NCBI RefSeq assembly: GCF_007280555.1
Contig: NZ_VKDB01000002.1
Coordinates: 290,800-354,799 of the forward strand
From: Deinococcus detaillensis
GTDB taxonomy: Bacteria > Deinococcota > Deinococci > Deinococcales > Deinococcaceae
Direction of reading: 5' to 3'
Length of the DNA stretch: 64,000 nucleotides
Shown: positions 48,293-56,793 of the stretch, piece after piece
Position numbering within the stretch: position 1 is the stretch's first letter
How the letters are laid out: each line of letters opens with the position of its first letter
Notes under the pieces: generated by a model
What the model was told of the DNA's origin: nothing
What the model saw: only the letters and a program-made list of their open reading frames with translations
The model's database searches: none
Translations under genes and position numbers: made by a program

Positions 48293-48317
48293 AACATGAA
48301 CAGTGAGAATAAGCCTT

Positions 48318-48325
48318 CACCTCCC
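48318..48325 (-). promoter_or_regulatory. strong ribosome binding site before a non-standard start
   Basis: It reads GGGAGGTG on the minus strand, 7 bases before an ATT codon in frame with the SARP-like gene. No ATG, GTG or TTG lies at normal distance. Confidence 0.5.
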
Positions 48326-48914
48326 ACGAGCGCCAGCGGCAGTGAACACCCCGGCGAGCCATCTAAAACATCAATCCATCGAGGAGGCTGGTGAGAGCCG
48401 AGCGGTCGGAAGAATCAGAAGAAGACGATCAGATGAAGGCTCAAAAAGAAATAAATCCTACAGGAAATATAGGCCATACCCCGTTAAATTTGCGTTAAAA
48501 GTTTTTGTTCATAAAAGGGCTCCGACCGCTAAAGCTGCTCCCAGAGACACTTTTACCTGATTTCAAATCACTAAAAAACTGCCTCTTTGAATTGGTCTGC
48601 TCCTCTTTCTCGGAAAGGGGCTTTAATTTTTCACGTCAAAAAGTAACGAGTGATCTATTTGGGCTTACAATTCTACGTTTTGAGTAAAGGATGGTTATTC
48701 TCACTCTCATCTTAGTTAATCGCAGTTCATTAGCCAGCATGTGAGCATAACAGCCTACATGGAATAGGCTTTCAGCAGCCAACCGCTACACATGGCCTTA
48801 CCGGAATCCGTACCTGTTAGCAAAAAAAATAGCCATGCCAAGACCAATGAGGAATCTCACTTGCAAAGACAAGATTCTTCAGCGGCGCTCAGCCTGACTT
48901 TCAGGATAGGACAA
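48326..48914. other. AT-richer intergenic region, no gene seen
   Basis: About 590 bases between the regulator and the IS element. Only short frames without start signals or family resemblance were seen. The lower GC than the surrounding genes fits an insertion hot spot or foreign DNA. Confidence 0.5.
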
Positions 48915-48935
48915 AAGCTCGACTTTGGCCATTGA
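48915..48935 (+). repeat. left terminal inverted repeat of IS701-like element
   Basis: 21 bases, an exact reverse complement of the right end at 50211-50231. The core is CTCGACTTTGGCCATTGA. Confidence 0.85.
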
Positions 48936-48971
48936 CAGGGAGCGGCGCGCTGCTCTCTATCAAACTTGAGC

Positions 48972-50205
48972 ATGTCATTGCTCCCATCGTGGTTTATCAG
49001 CGTCATTCAAGGGTTTGCGCCAGTGTTTTCGGCTCGGGTCTGGCCACACATTCAACTGCTGCTCGTCGGAGCGCTGTTGTCTCCCGGAAAACGGACCGTG
49101 ACAGCAGTACTGCAGGTACTTGGTCTAGCAGACGATCCGAGATTCGGTACGTATCATCGCCTGCTGAGCCGCGCACACTGGTCCAGTCTCTAGGCCAGCC
49201 GGGTGCTCCTGAGTCTGCTTCTAGTCGCTTTTGTGCCATCCGGCCCTTTGGGCCTTGGCCTGGATGACACCATTGAGCGTCAAACCGGAGTAAAGATTCG
49301 TACCAAAGGGATTTACCGTGACCCCGCGCGCTCCAGTCGCGGTCATTTCGTCAAAACCAAGGGTCTCCGCTGGCTGAGTCTGATGCTCCTAACACCTATT
49401 CCCTGGGCAAATCGCATCTGGGCATTGCCGTCTCAGCGGTACCACGAGCAGCGCGGTCGTCCAGTCGCCCACACAAGACCCTGACTGACTGGGTCCGGTA
49501 GATGTTGCGTATGGTTCAGCGTTGGTGTCCGGGACAGCAGCTGGTTGTCGTTGCTGACGGTACCTACGCCATGATTGCCTGGCTTCACAATCTCCAGCAG
49601 AGACGTCCCATCACTGTGATCACTCGGCTTCGCCTGAATGCTGCACTCTACGAACCAGCTCCCGAACGAGCGGTCGGCCAGATGGGCAGACCTTGGCTGA
49701 AAGGCAATCGCCTTCCGACCCTGGCATCCACTGTGCAAGCGTCAGGGACGTGCTGGCAGCGTGTCCGGTTGACCCATTGGTACGAGCAGGGGCAGGGCGG
49801 GAGGTTGAAATCGTTTCCCAGACTGCCATTTGGTATCACGCAGGCCTTCCACCTCTCCCTGTGCGCTGGGTGTTGATCCGTGATTCGAAGGACAAGTTCT
49901 CCACCCAAGCCCTGCTGTGTACGAACGTCTTGCTTAAACCAGTGGAGATCTTGGAATACTTTGCGCAGCGCTGGCAGCTCGAAGTGACCTTTGAGGAAGT
50001 CCGAGCGCATCTGGGCATGGAAACACAGCGGCAGTGGACGGATCTGGCCATAGCGAGAACAACCCCAGCGTTGCTGGGGTTGTTCTCGCTGGTCACGCTG
50101 ATAGCCCATGAACGCTGGGAGCACCATGAAGTCTGGGTTCGTCGTGCCGCTTAGTATGACAAAATGCTTCTTACCTTTGCCGACGCGCTCTGCTACGCTG
50201 CCTGA
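48972..50205 (+). pseudogene. IS701-family DDE transposase, multiply disrupted
   Basis: Homologous pieces follow one another in order. Piece 1, to the TAG at 49191, includes RVWPHIQLLLVGALLSPGKR. It continues in frame with LGLDDTIERQTG (first catalytic Asp region), shifts frame near 49470, and has a TAG at 49499. It continues with VVVADGTYAMIAWL (second Asp), shifts frame again near 49795, and runs through EVTFEEVRAHLGMETQRQW (catalytic Glu). TAG at 50152 and TGA at 50203 then interrupt the tail (YDKMLLTFADAL). Two frameshifts and at least four stops show that it is dead. Confidence 0.85.
50052..50090. repeat. perfect 18-base inverted repeat inside the transposase frame
   Basis: Arms 50052-50069 and 50073-50090 are exact complements around a 3-base loop (GTT). 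The DNA encodes the conserved transposase segment ARTTPALLGLFSL, so the palindrome is compatible with coding. It would form a very stable hairpin in RNA or single-stranded DNA. Confidence 0.85.
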
Positions 50206-50210
50206 CGCCA

Positions 50211-50231
50211 TCAATGGCCAAAGTCGAGCTT
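50211..50231 (-). repeat. right terminal inverted repeat of IS701-like element
   Basis: 21 bases matching the reverse complement of the left end. It lies 33 bases from the stop of the delta-60 repeat lipoprotein gene. Confidence 0.85.
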
Positions 50232-50263
50232 AGTCAAACAAAAATGGGTGCCCCTACAAATTG

Positions 50264-51565
50264 TCACGGGAACATACGCGCCGCAATCAGATTGGAGGAG
50301 CCAGTTCTGCGCCCGCCGGTTCCTATGCCAAGCAAACGGCCACTCTTGAGCACAGCCACGGCGTCGAATTCGGCCAGGCCATTGGTAACGGTGCATGGTG
50401 GGCATAGGGCCACATGTGACAGACCACCCGAGCCAAAGCTAGGATCAAACGTGCCGTTACTGCGGAAACGCGCCAGATTGCCCCGCAAGGTGGGTCGGTA
50501 GCGCTCAGAAGTCAGCACGCTCGCCACCAGCCGGTTCTGGTTGTCCTGCACCAATCCACTGACGATAAATTCACCGCCGTCAGGTGCTTGAAAAATAGCG
50601 TGGCCTGCCGTTCCGAACGTGGAATCAGGCGCGCCGCCCGGTAGTAAACGCCATAGGCCACCCGTCCCGCCAATCACCAGCTGCCCCGTATTCAGCATCA
50701 GCAGCGACTGGCCATCACCCGCCCCGAAATCCAGAGTCGTCCACCCAGACGCGCCGTAACTGAGATCTAGCTGTCCAGTTGGAGTCAGGCGGATGACTTG
50801 CGTGGTGGTAGACGTGCGATTATTGGTCAGCAGCAAAAAGCGCTCCGCATCATCCATCACGACGCTCTGTGCAGAATTCTGGCCGGTAAACGTCGCCAGG
50901 CCGTTTGTGCCGAAGGTAGAGTCCACTGCGCCGCTGCGCCTGAAGCGGGCCAACCCGTCCAAACCAAGAACCACCATCTGGCCGTCTGATTGGATCAGCA
51001 AAGCTTGCACCTCGCCTACTGATAAAGCCGCATTGACCCGGCCCTGCACGCCGAACGAGGGATCCAGTTGGCCCGACGGCAAGAAGCGCGTGAGCGTGAG
51101 TTTGTTGGTAAGCGCTGCGGAACTGGCAACTATGATGCGCTGAGGATCCTCACACTCAGCCCCCCAGTCGTTATACTGATTCCCCCCATAAGGACACTGG
51201 AGGGCCGGCACCGAAGTGGTGCCCAGAAAAAGTGTCGTGTCGGCGTCGTTGAATGTCTTGTCCGGCTGGCCCGTTGAGGTGATCCGCCGCAAAAAAGACG
51301 TCACCCTGCCGCCCATCGCCCCTTGACCCATCATCAGCACCTGGCCATCACTTTGGACGAGCGCCTTGGCCAGCCAAATCCGGTAGCCCGACAGACTGAC
51401 CACCCCCTGATTCCCGTAAGTTGGATCCAGCGCACCAGACGGGCTGAGTGCTAGGGCTGATACGGACAGGTTAGTATTTGGCGCAGGGTCGGCAGCGCCG
51501 GGAGCGGCTCCACATCCCATCAGCAAAAGACCTGCAAACAACAACCAGACATAGCCCTTTTTCAT
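50264..51565 (-). CDS. delta-60 repeat beta-propeller lipoprotein
   Basis: The product is 433 residues with a lipoprotein signal (LLFAGLLLMGC, lipobox LMGC). The body is built from about seven repeats of some 50-60 residues, each with a core like LDPTYGNQGVV, LDPSFGVQGRV, VDSTFGTNGLA, LDLSYGASGWT, PDSTFGTAGHA or FDPSFGSGGLS. This is the delta-60 repeat seen in secreted bacterial proteins, probably a propeller. AAAGGAG precedes the ATG. The reading frame is complete, ending just before the IS element. Its function is unknown; surface binding is likely. It may not belong to the adjacent polysaccharide operon. Confidence 0.85.
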   Translation of the reverse strand: MKKGYVWLLFAGLLLMGCGAAPGAADPAPNTNLSVSALALSPSGALDPTYGNQGVVSLSGYRIWLAKALVQSDGQVLMMGQGAMGGRVTSFLRRITSTGQPDKTFNDADTTLFLGTTSVPALQCPYGGNQYNDWGAECEDPQRIIVASSAALTNKLTLTRFLPSGQLDPSFGVQGRVNAALSVGEVQALLIQSDGQMVVLGLDGLARFRRSGAVDSTFGTNGLATFTGQNSAQSVVMDDAERFLLLTNNRTSTTTQVIRLTPTGQLDLSYGASGWTTLDFGAGDGQSLLMLNTGQLVIGGTGGLWRLLPGGAPDSTFGTAGHAIFQAPDGGEFIVSGLVQDNQNRLVASVLTSERYRPTLRGNLARFRSNGTFDPSFGSGGLSHVALCPPCTVTNGLAEFDAVAVLKSGRLLGIGTGGRRTGSSNLIAARMFP

Positions 51566-51903
51566 AAGCTCTCCTTTCGAAACCCAGCCTTACCTTTTAC
51601 TGAATAGTTCCCCGTCTTCTGAAGTCACTTGCCTGATAAATGTGAGCAATTTATACTCGATCTCCTCTCTATTTTCCAAGAACGACTAAATCCGGTACAG
51701 ATTTCAGCCATTGCGTACGTAGAGCAGGAAGAAATCACTTTACCTACTGCACATCTGAAATCTGTTTTACTCTCACATCTGTTCTGAACTAAGCTAAGGT
51801 CGGCGGTAAGATTTAGCCGCTTAGTGAATTAAATTGTCTCCCAAAGACGATTTGATCTGAGCCGATGTAAGGTGATACCAGAGAGGCAGAGTGAGGCGTC
51901 CCA
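51566..51903. other. AT-rich intergenic region
   Basis: 338 bases between the delta-60 lipoprotein start and the stop of the GH114-like gene. The left part should hold the lipoprotein promoter. No gene or clear hairpin terminator was identified. Confidence 0.5.
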
Positions 51904-52710
51904 TTAAGAAGAGTGGATGGGGTGCGCCGCGCTGCTGGGCGAATCTAGCCGGGGCAGGTAACCCTGAGATAAGTTGAGTTCGCGGTTGGTGATAAAGATT
52001 GGCAAGTTCAGCGCCGCCGCCCGCCGCAGGGCAAAGCGGCGCAGATTGGGCGTATCGGCATAATCCAGGGCGTAGACATCCAGATTGAAGCGCCGGGCTT
52101 GCTCGACCAGAAGGGCCGTATATTCCAGTTCTGACTTGCTGTATGCGTGGTAGCCGCCCGCCCACGAAGTAAAACACGACTCGATCAGCACGCCGTTGAC
52201 GGTGCCGCGTAGACGGTGAAGCAGGCCAGAGGCGCGGTTGACCATTAAATAGCGTGGTCCGGCCCATTTCCTGACCAGGCGTACCAACTTGAGCATGGCC
52301 CGCAGGCGCTGGGGTTCTGCCGGCGAAACGTCTACAGTATCCAGGAAAAAACCGTCAAAGGCCAAGCACTCACTCATGATCTGAGCCTGAACACGCACTT
52401 TCCAATCAGGGTGAGTCACATTGACTCTGATGGTGCCCCATTCGGGCTGCCGCTCACTCTCACTCCAGGCCGCCACCTCGCCGTCATGTTCGCCGAGACT
52501 GAGGTAGGCCAGCACCTGCACGCCGCGCTGCTGCAACCACGACACCTTTTCAGCAGTGAAATGTCCTGGCTGGACGATCACCCGCTGATATTTGGCCAAG
52601 GTCAGCAACTCATTGGGGCCGTAATACACCGCTAAAGGACGGCGCATGGTTTCGCTTACCACGGATTGAGGCCGTTTCTTGATCACAGAGGAGGTTGTGG
52701 TATGGGTCAT
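51904..52710 (-). CDS. GH114-like polygalactosaminidase domain protein without signal peptide
   Basis: The product is a 268-residue TIM-barrel protein of the endo-alpha-1,4-polygalactosaminidase (GH114/TM1410) type. Features are VLAYLSLGEHDG near residue 67, the acidic loop FFLDTVDV (Asp124, Asp127), NRASGLLHRL and the strand-end Glu177 in GVLIESCF, followed by VYALDYADTPNLRR. No signal peptide or membrane helix is visible at the N-terminus, unlike the second GH114-type gene at 61756-63264. It would cut alpha-1,4-linked galactosamine polymers or act in the cytoplasm on precursors. It is the last gene of the polysaccharide locus. Confidence 0.78.
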   Translation of the reverse strand: MTHTTTSSVIKKRPQSVVSETMRRPLAVYYGPNELLTLAKYQRVIVQPGHFTAEKVSWLQQRGVQVLAYLSLGEHDGEVAAWSESERQPEWGTIRVNVTHPDWKVRVQAQIMSECLAFDGFFLDTVDVSPAEPQRLRAMLKLVRLVRKWAGPRYLMVNRASGLLHRLRGTVNGVLIESCFTSWAGGYHAYSKSELEYTALLVEQARRFNLDVYALDYADTPNLRRFALRRAAALNLPIFITNRELNLSQGYLPRLDSPSSAAHPIHSS

Positions 52711-52805
52711 GGTGTCCTTTGATGGCCTGCCAGATCAGGGACGCTACTGAGCAAGGGCGGAGAAGTTTAAGAGCAGGAATGCGCTGAGCATTCGTCTACC
52801 GATGT

Positions 52806-54902
52806 TCAGGGCACCGAGATGGTCAGGCTCTGTCCAGCAGCCAACGAAAAGCTGCTGATGGTTTTTCCGGCGTAAACTTGGCTGCTTCCGGTGACTGCGC
52901 CGGTCACGAAAGCCGCGCCGCCGTTGGCCGACTGCACCGTCATGCTGTGGGTGGCCCGGTTCCACTTGCCACTCAAACCGCTTTTCATGTAAGCGGTGCG
53001 GGCCTGCACATACACGCCCAGGTCGTCCCAGCGCAAGGTCTTCAGCGGCAAGGTGGTATAGGAGGAGTATTTGTTTAAGAGCGCCGATTCCCAGTCATAG
53101 GCCAGGCTGCGGCCCGGCGAGTACTGGCGCAGGTTGTCTTGGTGCATGTAGTGTGGGAAAGCCGCGCCACTGAGCAGATGGTTGAGGGCCAAGTCGGTCT
53201 CTTTGTCCAAAAATTCGGTGTAACTCAGCGCGTGATTCCAGTACGGCGCGGTGCCGCCGGGAGCGTAAACCGAGTTGTAGGCGGCGGTCGCCTGGGCCGG
53301 ATTGGTAACGCTGTAAAACATATTGGTGGGCCAGCGCGGCACCAAAAAGATGTTGGGATTGAGGGGATGCACAACGCCGCAACTGCTACAATTTACGTCC
53401 CATTGCCCGTCAACCGAGTGGTTGGATGGAATATACTTCACGCCGCTGTTCTGGGCTGCCAACAAAAAGTTAGGATTGGACGCACCGAGGCCGTAGTTGG
53501 TTTTGACGCCGTCGCCGTTGGGGTTGTAGTAGCCCAACCCCGACATATCGCCGCTCAGCACGACCTTGGTACTCACCGGCAGGCCCATCGCCGCGCCAAT
53601 ATCGAAGTTGGGCTTGATCTGATCATAAGAATCGGCGTAGTTCAGCAAGTCCATATACAAATGGTCTTTGGTATGGCTGACCCAGTCGAACTGACCAGCC
53701 ACGCAGCGGGTAGCGCTCGAAAGCTTGTCGGGGCTACTGACCGACGGATTGCAACTGGCGGGCGCAGTGAGATCGGCCCCACCGCCGTTGTACATCATGG
53801 CGAACTTGAAGGCGCTAGCCACCGGATACATTGAGCGCAGCGCGGCTTGCTGCCCCGGCAAGGCCAGCGCGTCCACCGCCGAGATGCGGAAGGCGTCAGG
53901 CTGCAAGGTTTTAGTGGCCGCGTCAAACACGTCACCAGCCAAGAACCAATCGTCAATGTCGAGTTGATTAAAGCGGCGGTATTCGCCCAAGTACACGCCC
54001 TTGGTCAGCCAGTTGACCAAGCTGTAGCTCAGCAGTTCGGAGTGTAGCAGGTACGGATTTTGGGCAAAGGTCATGGCCAGCCGCTCGCGCCCACCGGTGC
54101 TCGACAAAGCCGCCAGCACCCGTCCCGAGGTGTCGCTGAGAAGCGGAGTGGTGCTCACACCCGGCACGGCGACCACGTTGGCCGGATAGTTATAAGCGTA
54201 GTTAATCGGCAGCGACGTCCCGGGCCGTAAATCGCTAAAGACTTGCGCCCCTCCGCTGGATAGCCGCGCTACTGCTGAGCCGGAAGCGCTGCCAGCATCG
54301 CGCAGGCCGTAGTCTTCTGGCCAACTGCTGGGATAGGTATACAGCGAGAGCTGACGCACTTGGTATTCCTGTTCGTATTGCCACAGCAAATTCCAACCCG
54401 CCCAGTCCAGAGCGCTCTGCCAGACCCCAGGGCTGGCTTCGTAAGCCAAGTTGCCGCTGGTCAGCATCACACCTTGGTATTTGCCGCTGCCGTCGGCAGC
54501 CACCAGAGCGCTGGCATTCCAGCCAGTCGCCGGATTCACCACGTCATACGGCACGCCAGCTTGCTCCAGCATGGCTTTGGCGGCGGGCAAGCCGAAATCC
54601 GAGGTGCCCGCACTCAAAATCAGCACCTTGAGGCCCACCACGCTGGCGTTGGTACCTAAGCTCAGCGTCCGCAGCGGCAAATTGGGTTTGGCTCCGCTCA
54701 GTTCGCGCAGCGGAGTCAGGTTCCGGCCATCCGGCAAGGTCGGCACCCCCAAAATCGGGTGAAGGAGGCCAGCGGCACCGGCAAAGGCCTGAGAGGCAGG
54801 GGCTTGCGGCTGCACAGCGGGCGTGCTGTTGCAGGCCACCAAGATCAGCCCACCGACGCTGAGCAGAGCCTGAGCGAGCGTGCGGTATCCGAGATTTTTC
54901 AC
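52806..54902 (-). CDS. large lipoprotein, probable Agd3/CE18-like polysaccharide deacetylase
   Basis: The product is 698 residues from the GTG at 54902, with GGGAGG upstream; the start overlaps the epimerase stop (GTGA). The lipobox is LILVAC (Cys24). After an N-terminal domain with VLILSAGTSDFGLPA come deacetylase-type metal motifs: DIDD at 315-318 (LDIDDWF), HTKDH at 410-414 (the HxxxH pattern of NodB-fold enzymes), RWPTNMF at 523-529 and MHQDNL at 586-591. The layout resembles fungal Agd3, which deacetylates galactosaminogalactan outside the cell. A lipid-anchored, cell-surface deacetylase for the polymer of this locus is the best reading. The family call rests on motifs and length, not on an alignment. 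Confidence 0.7.
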   Translation of the reverse strand: MKNLGYRTLAQALLSVGGLILVACNSTPAVQPQAPASQAFAGAAGLLHPILGVPTLPDGRNLTPLRELSGAKPNLPLRTLSLGTNASVVGLKVLILSAGTSDFGLPAAKAMLEQAGVPYDVVNPATGWNASALVAADGSGKYQGVMLTSGNLAYEASPGVWQSALDWAGWNLLWQYEQEYQVRQLSLYTYPSSWPEDYGLRDAGSASGSAVARLSSGGAQVFSDLRPGTSLPINYAYNYPANVVAVPGVSTTPLLSDTSGRVLAALSSTGGRERLAMTFAQNPYLLHSELLSYSLVNWLTKGVYLGEYRRFNQLDIDDWFLAGDVFDAATKTLQPDAFRISAVDALALPGQQAALRSMYPVASAFKFAMMYNGGGADLTAPASCNPSVSSPDKLSSATRCVAGQFDWVSHTKDHLYMDLLNYADSYDQIKPNFDIGAAMGLPVSTKVVLSGDMSGLGYYNPNGDGVKTNYGLGASNPNFLLAAQNSGVKYIPSNHSVDGQWDVNCSSCGVVHPLNPNIFLVPRWPTNMFYSVTNPAQATAAYNSVYAPGGTAPYWNHALSYTEFLDKETDLALNHLLSGAAFPHYMHQDNLRQYSPGRSLAYDWESALLNKYSSYTTLPLKTLRWDDLGVYVQARTAYMKSGLSGKWNRATHSMTVQSANGGAAFVTGAVTGSSQVYAGKTISSFSLAAGQSLTISVP

Positions 54903-55906
54903 AGTGTAGCCTCCCTGGGGGCGTGAGCAGCGGCGCGCTGAACGGGTCGGTCTTGGCTGGGGTGAGATGAATCTGGCGGCGCTGAGCCACTCCACAAATC
55001 CCGCAGCGCGTCATCAAAGGAGTAAAGCGGTGACCAGCCCAGCTCCTGAATCAGCCGAATATCAGCTTGTTGCCAGTTGAGCGCCCCCGAACGCGGCGAA
55101 TCATCGGCTTGTTCGCTGATCTGTCCAGTAAATCCGGCGACCTTGGCCAAGCCCTGCACCACTTCGCGTGAGCGTCTGGCCTGCCCCGAGGCCACGTTGA
55201 GGACAGGCAGCGTCAGCGCGGAATCGGAAGGCAGCCTCATGGGAAGACCAGCGGCGAACACGGCGGCGCGGGCCACGTCACGCACATCGACGTAATCGCG
55301 CCAAGTACCCAACGCGCCGAATTCTAAGGTTGAGAAAGGAGCGGTTTGCACGGCCCCGCGCAGCAACTTGGCCGCCCGTCCGGGCAAGGTGGCCGCGCTT
55401 TGGCCCGCGCCCAGCGGATTGAAGATTCGCAGCACGACCCCTCTGGCCGTACCCGCCGCGAAACTGCTGGCGAGCAGCTGCGTGGCGGCCCATTTGCTGA
55501 CCCCATACGCGCCCACTGGGCGGCACGGCGCGGCTTCGCTGACTGGCACTTGCGGCGGGGTCAGGCCGTATTCTGCCGCCGACCCCAGATGCACCAGCCA
55601 GGGCTGACTCGCCTGAGCTTCAAGAGCGCTGAGCAGGCGCTTGATAAGTACCAGATTGGCTTCAAAGAGTTGGTTGGGTGTGCCGTTGGTGTGGCCCGCC
55701 GCATTGATGATGATGTCGGGAGCCGGATCAAGCAGCCGCTGCCAGTCGGCTGGAGTCGCCCGGCTGAGGTCGAGCTGAGCGCTGGTTGGCCCGCGCAACA
55801 GTTCATAGCCCGCTTTGAGTACGGCGGCGGCGATGTGCTGGCCGATAAAGCCGCCCGCTCCCAAGAGCAGCGCCCGTGGGCGTTGAGGAACCACTTGAGC
55901 AGGCAT
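54899..55906 (-). CDS. NAD-dependent epimerase/dehydratase (extended SDR)
   Basis: The product is a 335-residue extended SDR with LLLGAGGFIGQHIAAAVL, LGSAAEYG, catalytic YGVSK (GAYGVSKWAATQ) and the RIFNPLG region. It acts on a nucleotide-sugar: epimerase, dehydratase and reductase are all possible. It shares one base with the nucleotidyltransferase stop and overlaps the lipoprotein start by 4 bases. A role in making a UDP- or dTDP-sugar precursor fits the locus. The Ser/Pro/His-rich C-terminal tail is not conserved in the family as I know it. Confidence 0.85.
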   Translation of the reverse strand: MPAQVVPQRPRALLLGAGGFIGQHIAAAVLKAGYELLRGPTSAQLDLSRATPADWQRLLDPAPDIIINAAGHTNGTPNQLFEANLVLIKRLLSALEAQASQPWLVHLGSAAEYGLTPPQVPVSEAAPCRPVGAYGVSKWAATQLLASSFAAGTARGVVLRIFNPLGAGQSAATLPGRAAKLLRGAVQTAPFSTLEFGALGTWRDYVDVRDVARAAVFAAGLPMRLPSDSALTLPVLNVASGQARRSREVVQGLAKVAGFTGQISEQADDSPRSGALNWQQADIRLIQELGWSPLYSFDDALRDLWSGSAPPDSSHPSQDRPVQRAAAHAPREATL

Positions 55907-56700
55907 CAGTGGGCCGCGCCCATCACCGCAACAGGCTGCACAATGCTGTGTTGGATTACCGGTGCTGAGCCTCTGACCAAGATAGAGCCGAGGCCGGGCA
56001 TCAAATCGGCCATCCGGCTTTCAAACTCGGCGTTGGCGCGGTCGTAGTCGTCGGGACGGCCAATATCCAGCCAGTAGCCGTTGAATGAGAAGCTGGCCGG
56101 ATGCTGATTGGTGGCGAGCAAATCCAGCACCAGATCATCGAAGCCGAACGGCTGGCCCGCCGGATAGCGGCGCAAGGTGGAGCGCGAAAAGCCGTAAATA
56201 CCCATGCTGACCGAGAAATCAAACACCGGCTTTTCGCGGAAGGCCACAATCTCACCGCCCTGAATGTCCAGCACCCCGAACTCGCTGCGAACCTCGCGGA
56301 CGTAAGTCGCCACCGTCACCGGAGCCGCAGACGCCGCGTGCTGGCGCAGCAGTTTGGCGTAGTTGATATCGGTCAGCACGTCGCCGTTCATCACCAGAAA
56401 GTGCTCCGGTAACTGATCTAATGCGCCCAGCAGCGGCCCGATAGTGCCCAGCGGCGAGGCTTCCTGAAGGTATTCGGCCTGGAGATTCCAGCGGCTACCG
56501 TCGCCCACAAAAGCCCGAATCAGTTGGCCCATATGCCCAATCGCCAGCGTGACGCTGTGAAAGCCGTAGTGCGACAACTGGTGCAGCACGATTTCCAAAA
56601 TGGCGTACTGATCGCCAATCGGCACCAGCGGCTTGGGCACGCAAGTGGTGTAGGGACGCAAACGGGTGCCTTTTCCTCCAGCTAAAATAACGGCGTGCAT
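55906..56700 (-). CDS. sugar-phosphate nucleotidyltransferase
   Basis: The product has 264 residues with the N-terminal pyrophosphorylase signature LAGGKGTRLRPYT and PKPLVPIGD. Further motifs are the metal Asp in MNGDVLTDI, and EFGVLDIQGGEIVAFREKP and GYWLDIGRPDDYDRA. It joins a sugar-1-phosphate to an NTP (glucose- or mannose-1-phosphate type). It lies between two NAD-dependent sugar-modifying enzymes, so it probably supplies an activated sugar for the polymer. The base specificity is not readable. Confidence 0.9.
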   Translation of the reverse strand: MHAVILAGGKGTRLRPYTTCVPKPLVPIGDQYAILEIVLHQLSHYGFHSVTLAIGHMGQLIRAFVGDGSRWNLQAEYLQEASPLGTIGPLLGALDQLPEHFLVMNGDVLTDINYAKLLRQHAASAAPVTVATYVREVRSEFGVLDIQGGEIVAFREKPVFDFSVSMGIYGFSRSTLRRYPAGQPFGFDDLVLDLLATNQHPASFSFNGYWLDIGRPDDYDRANAEFESRMADLMPGLGSILVRGSAPVIQHSIVQPVAVMGAAH

Positions 56701-56793
56701 CAGCAGACTCCTTTAAGCATCCAAGAGGGCGAAGGGAGAGGCGGCGGTTGAGACGGTGTTGGTTGAGTTGGTGTGTTGGCTCAGTGGCGGCGT

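Larger units (their letters stand above)
48915..50231 (+). mobile_element. decayed IS701-like insertion sequence
   Basis: The element is about 1.3 kb, bounded by perfect 21-base terminal inverted repeats beginning AAGCTCGACTTTGG (left) and ending with the complement (right). The inside encodes a DDE transposase broken by stops and frameshifts. No clear target duplication was found at the ends. The intact ends mean it could still be moved by a transposase supplied elsewhere. Confidence 0.85.
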
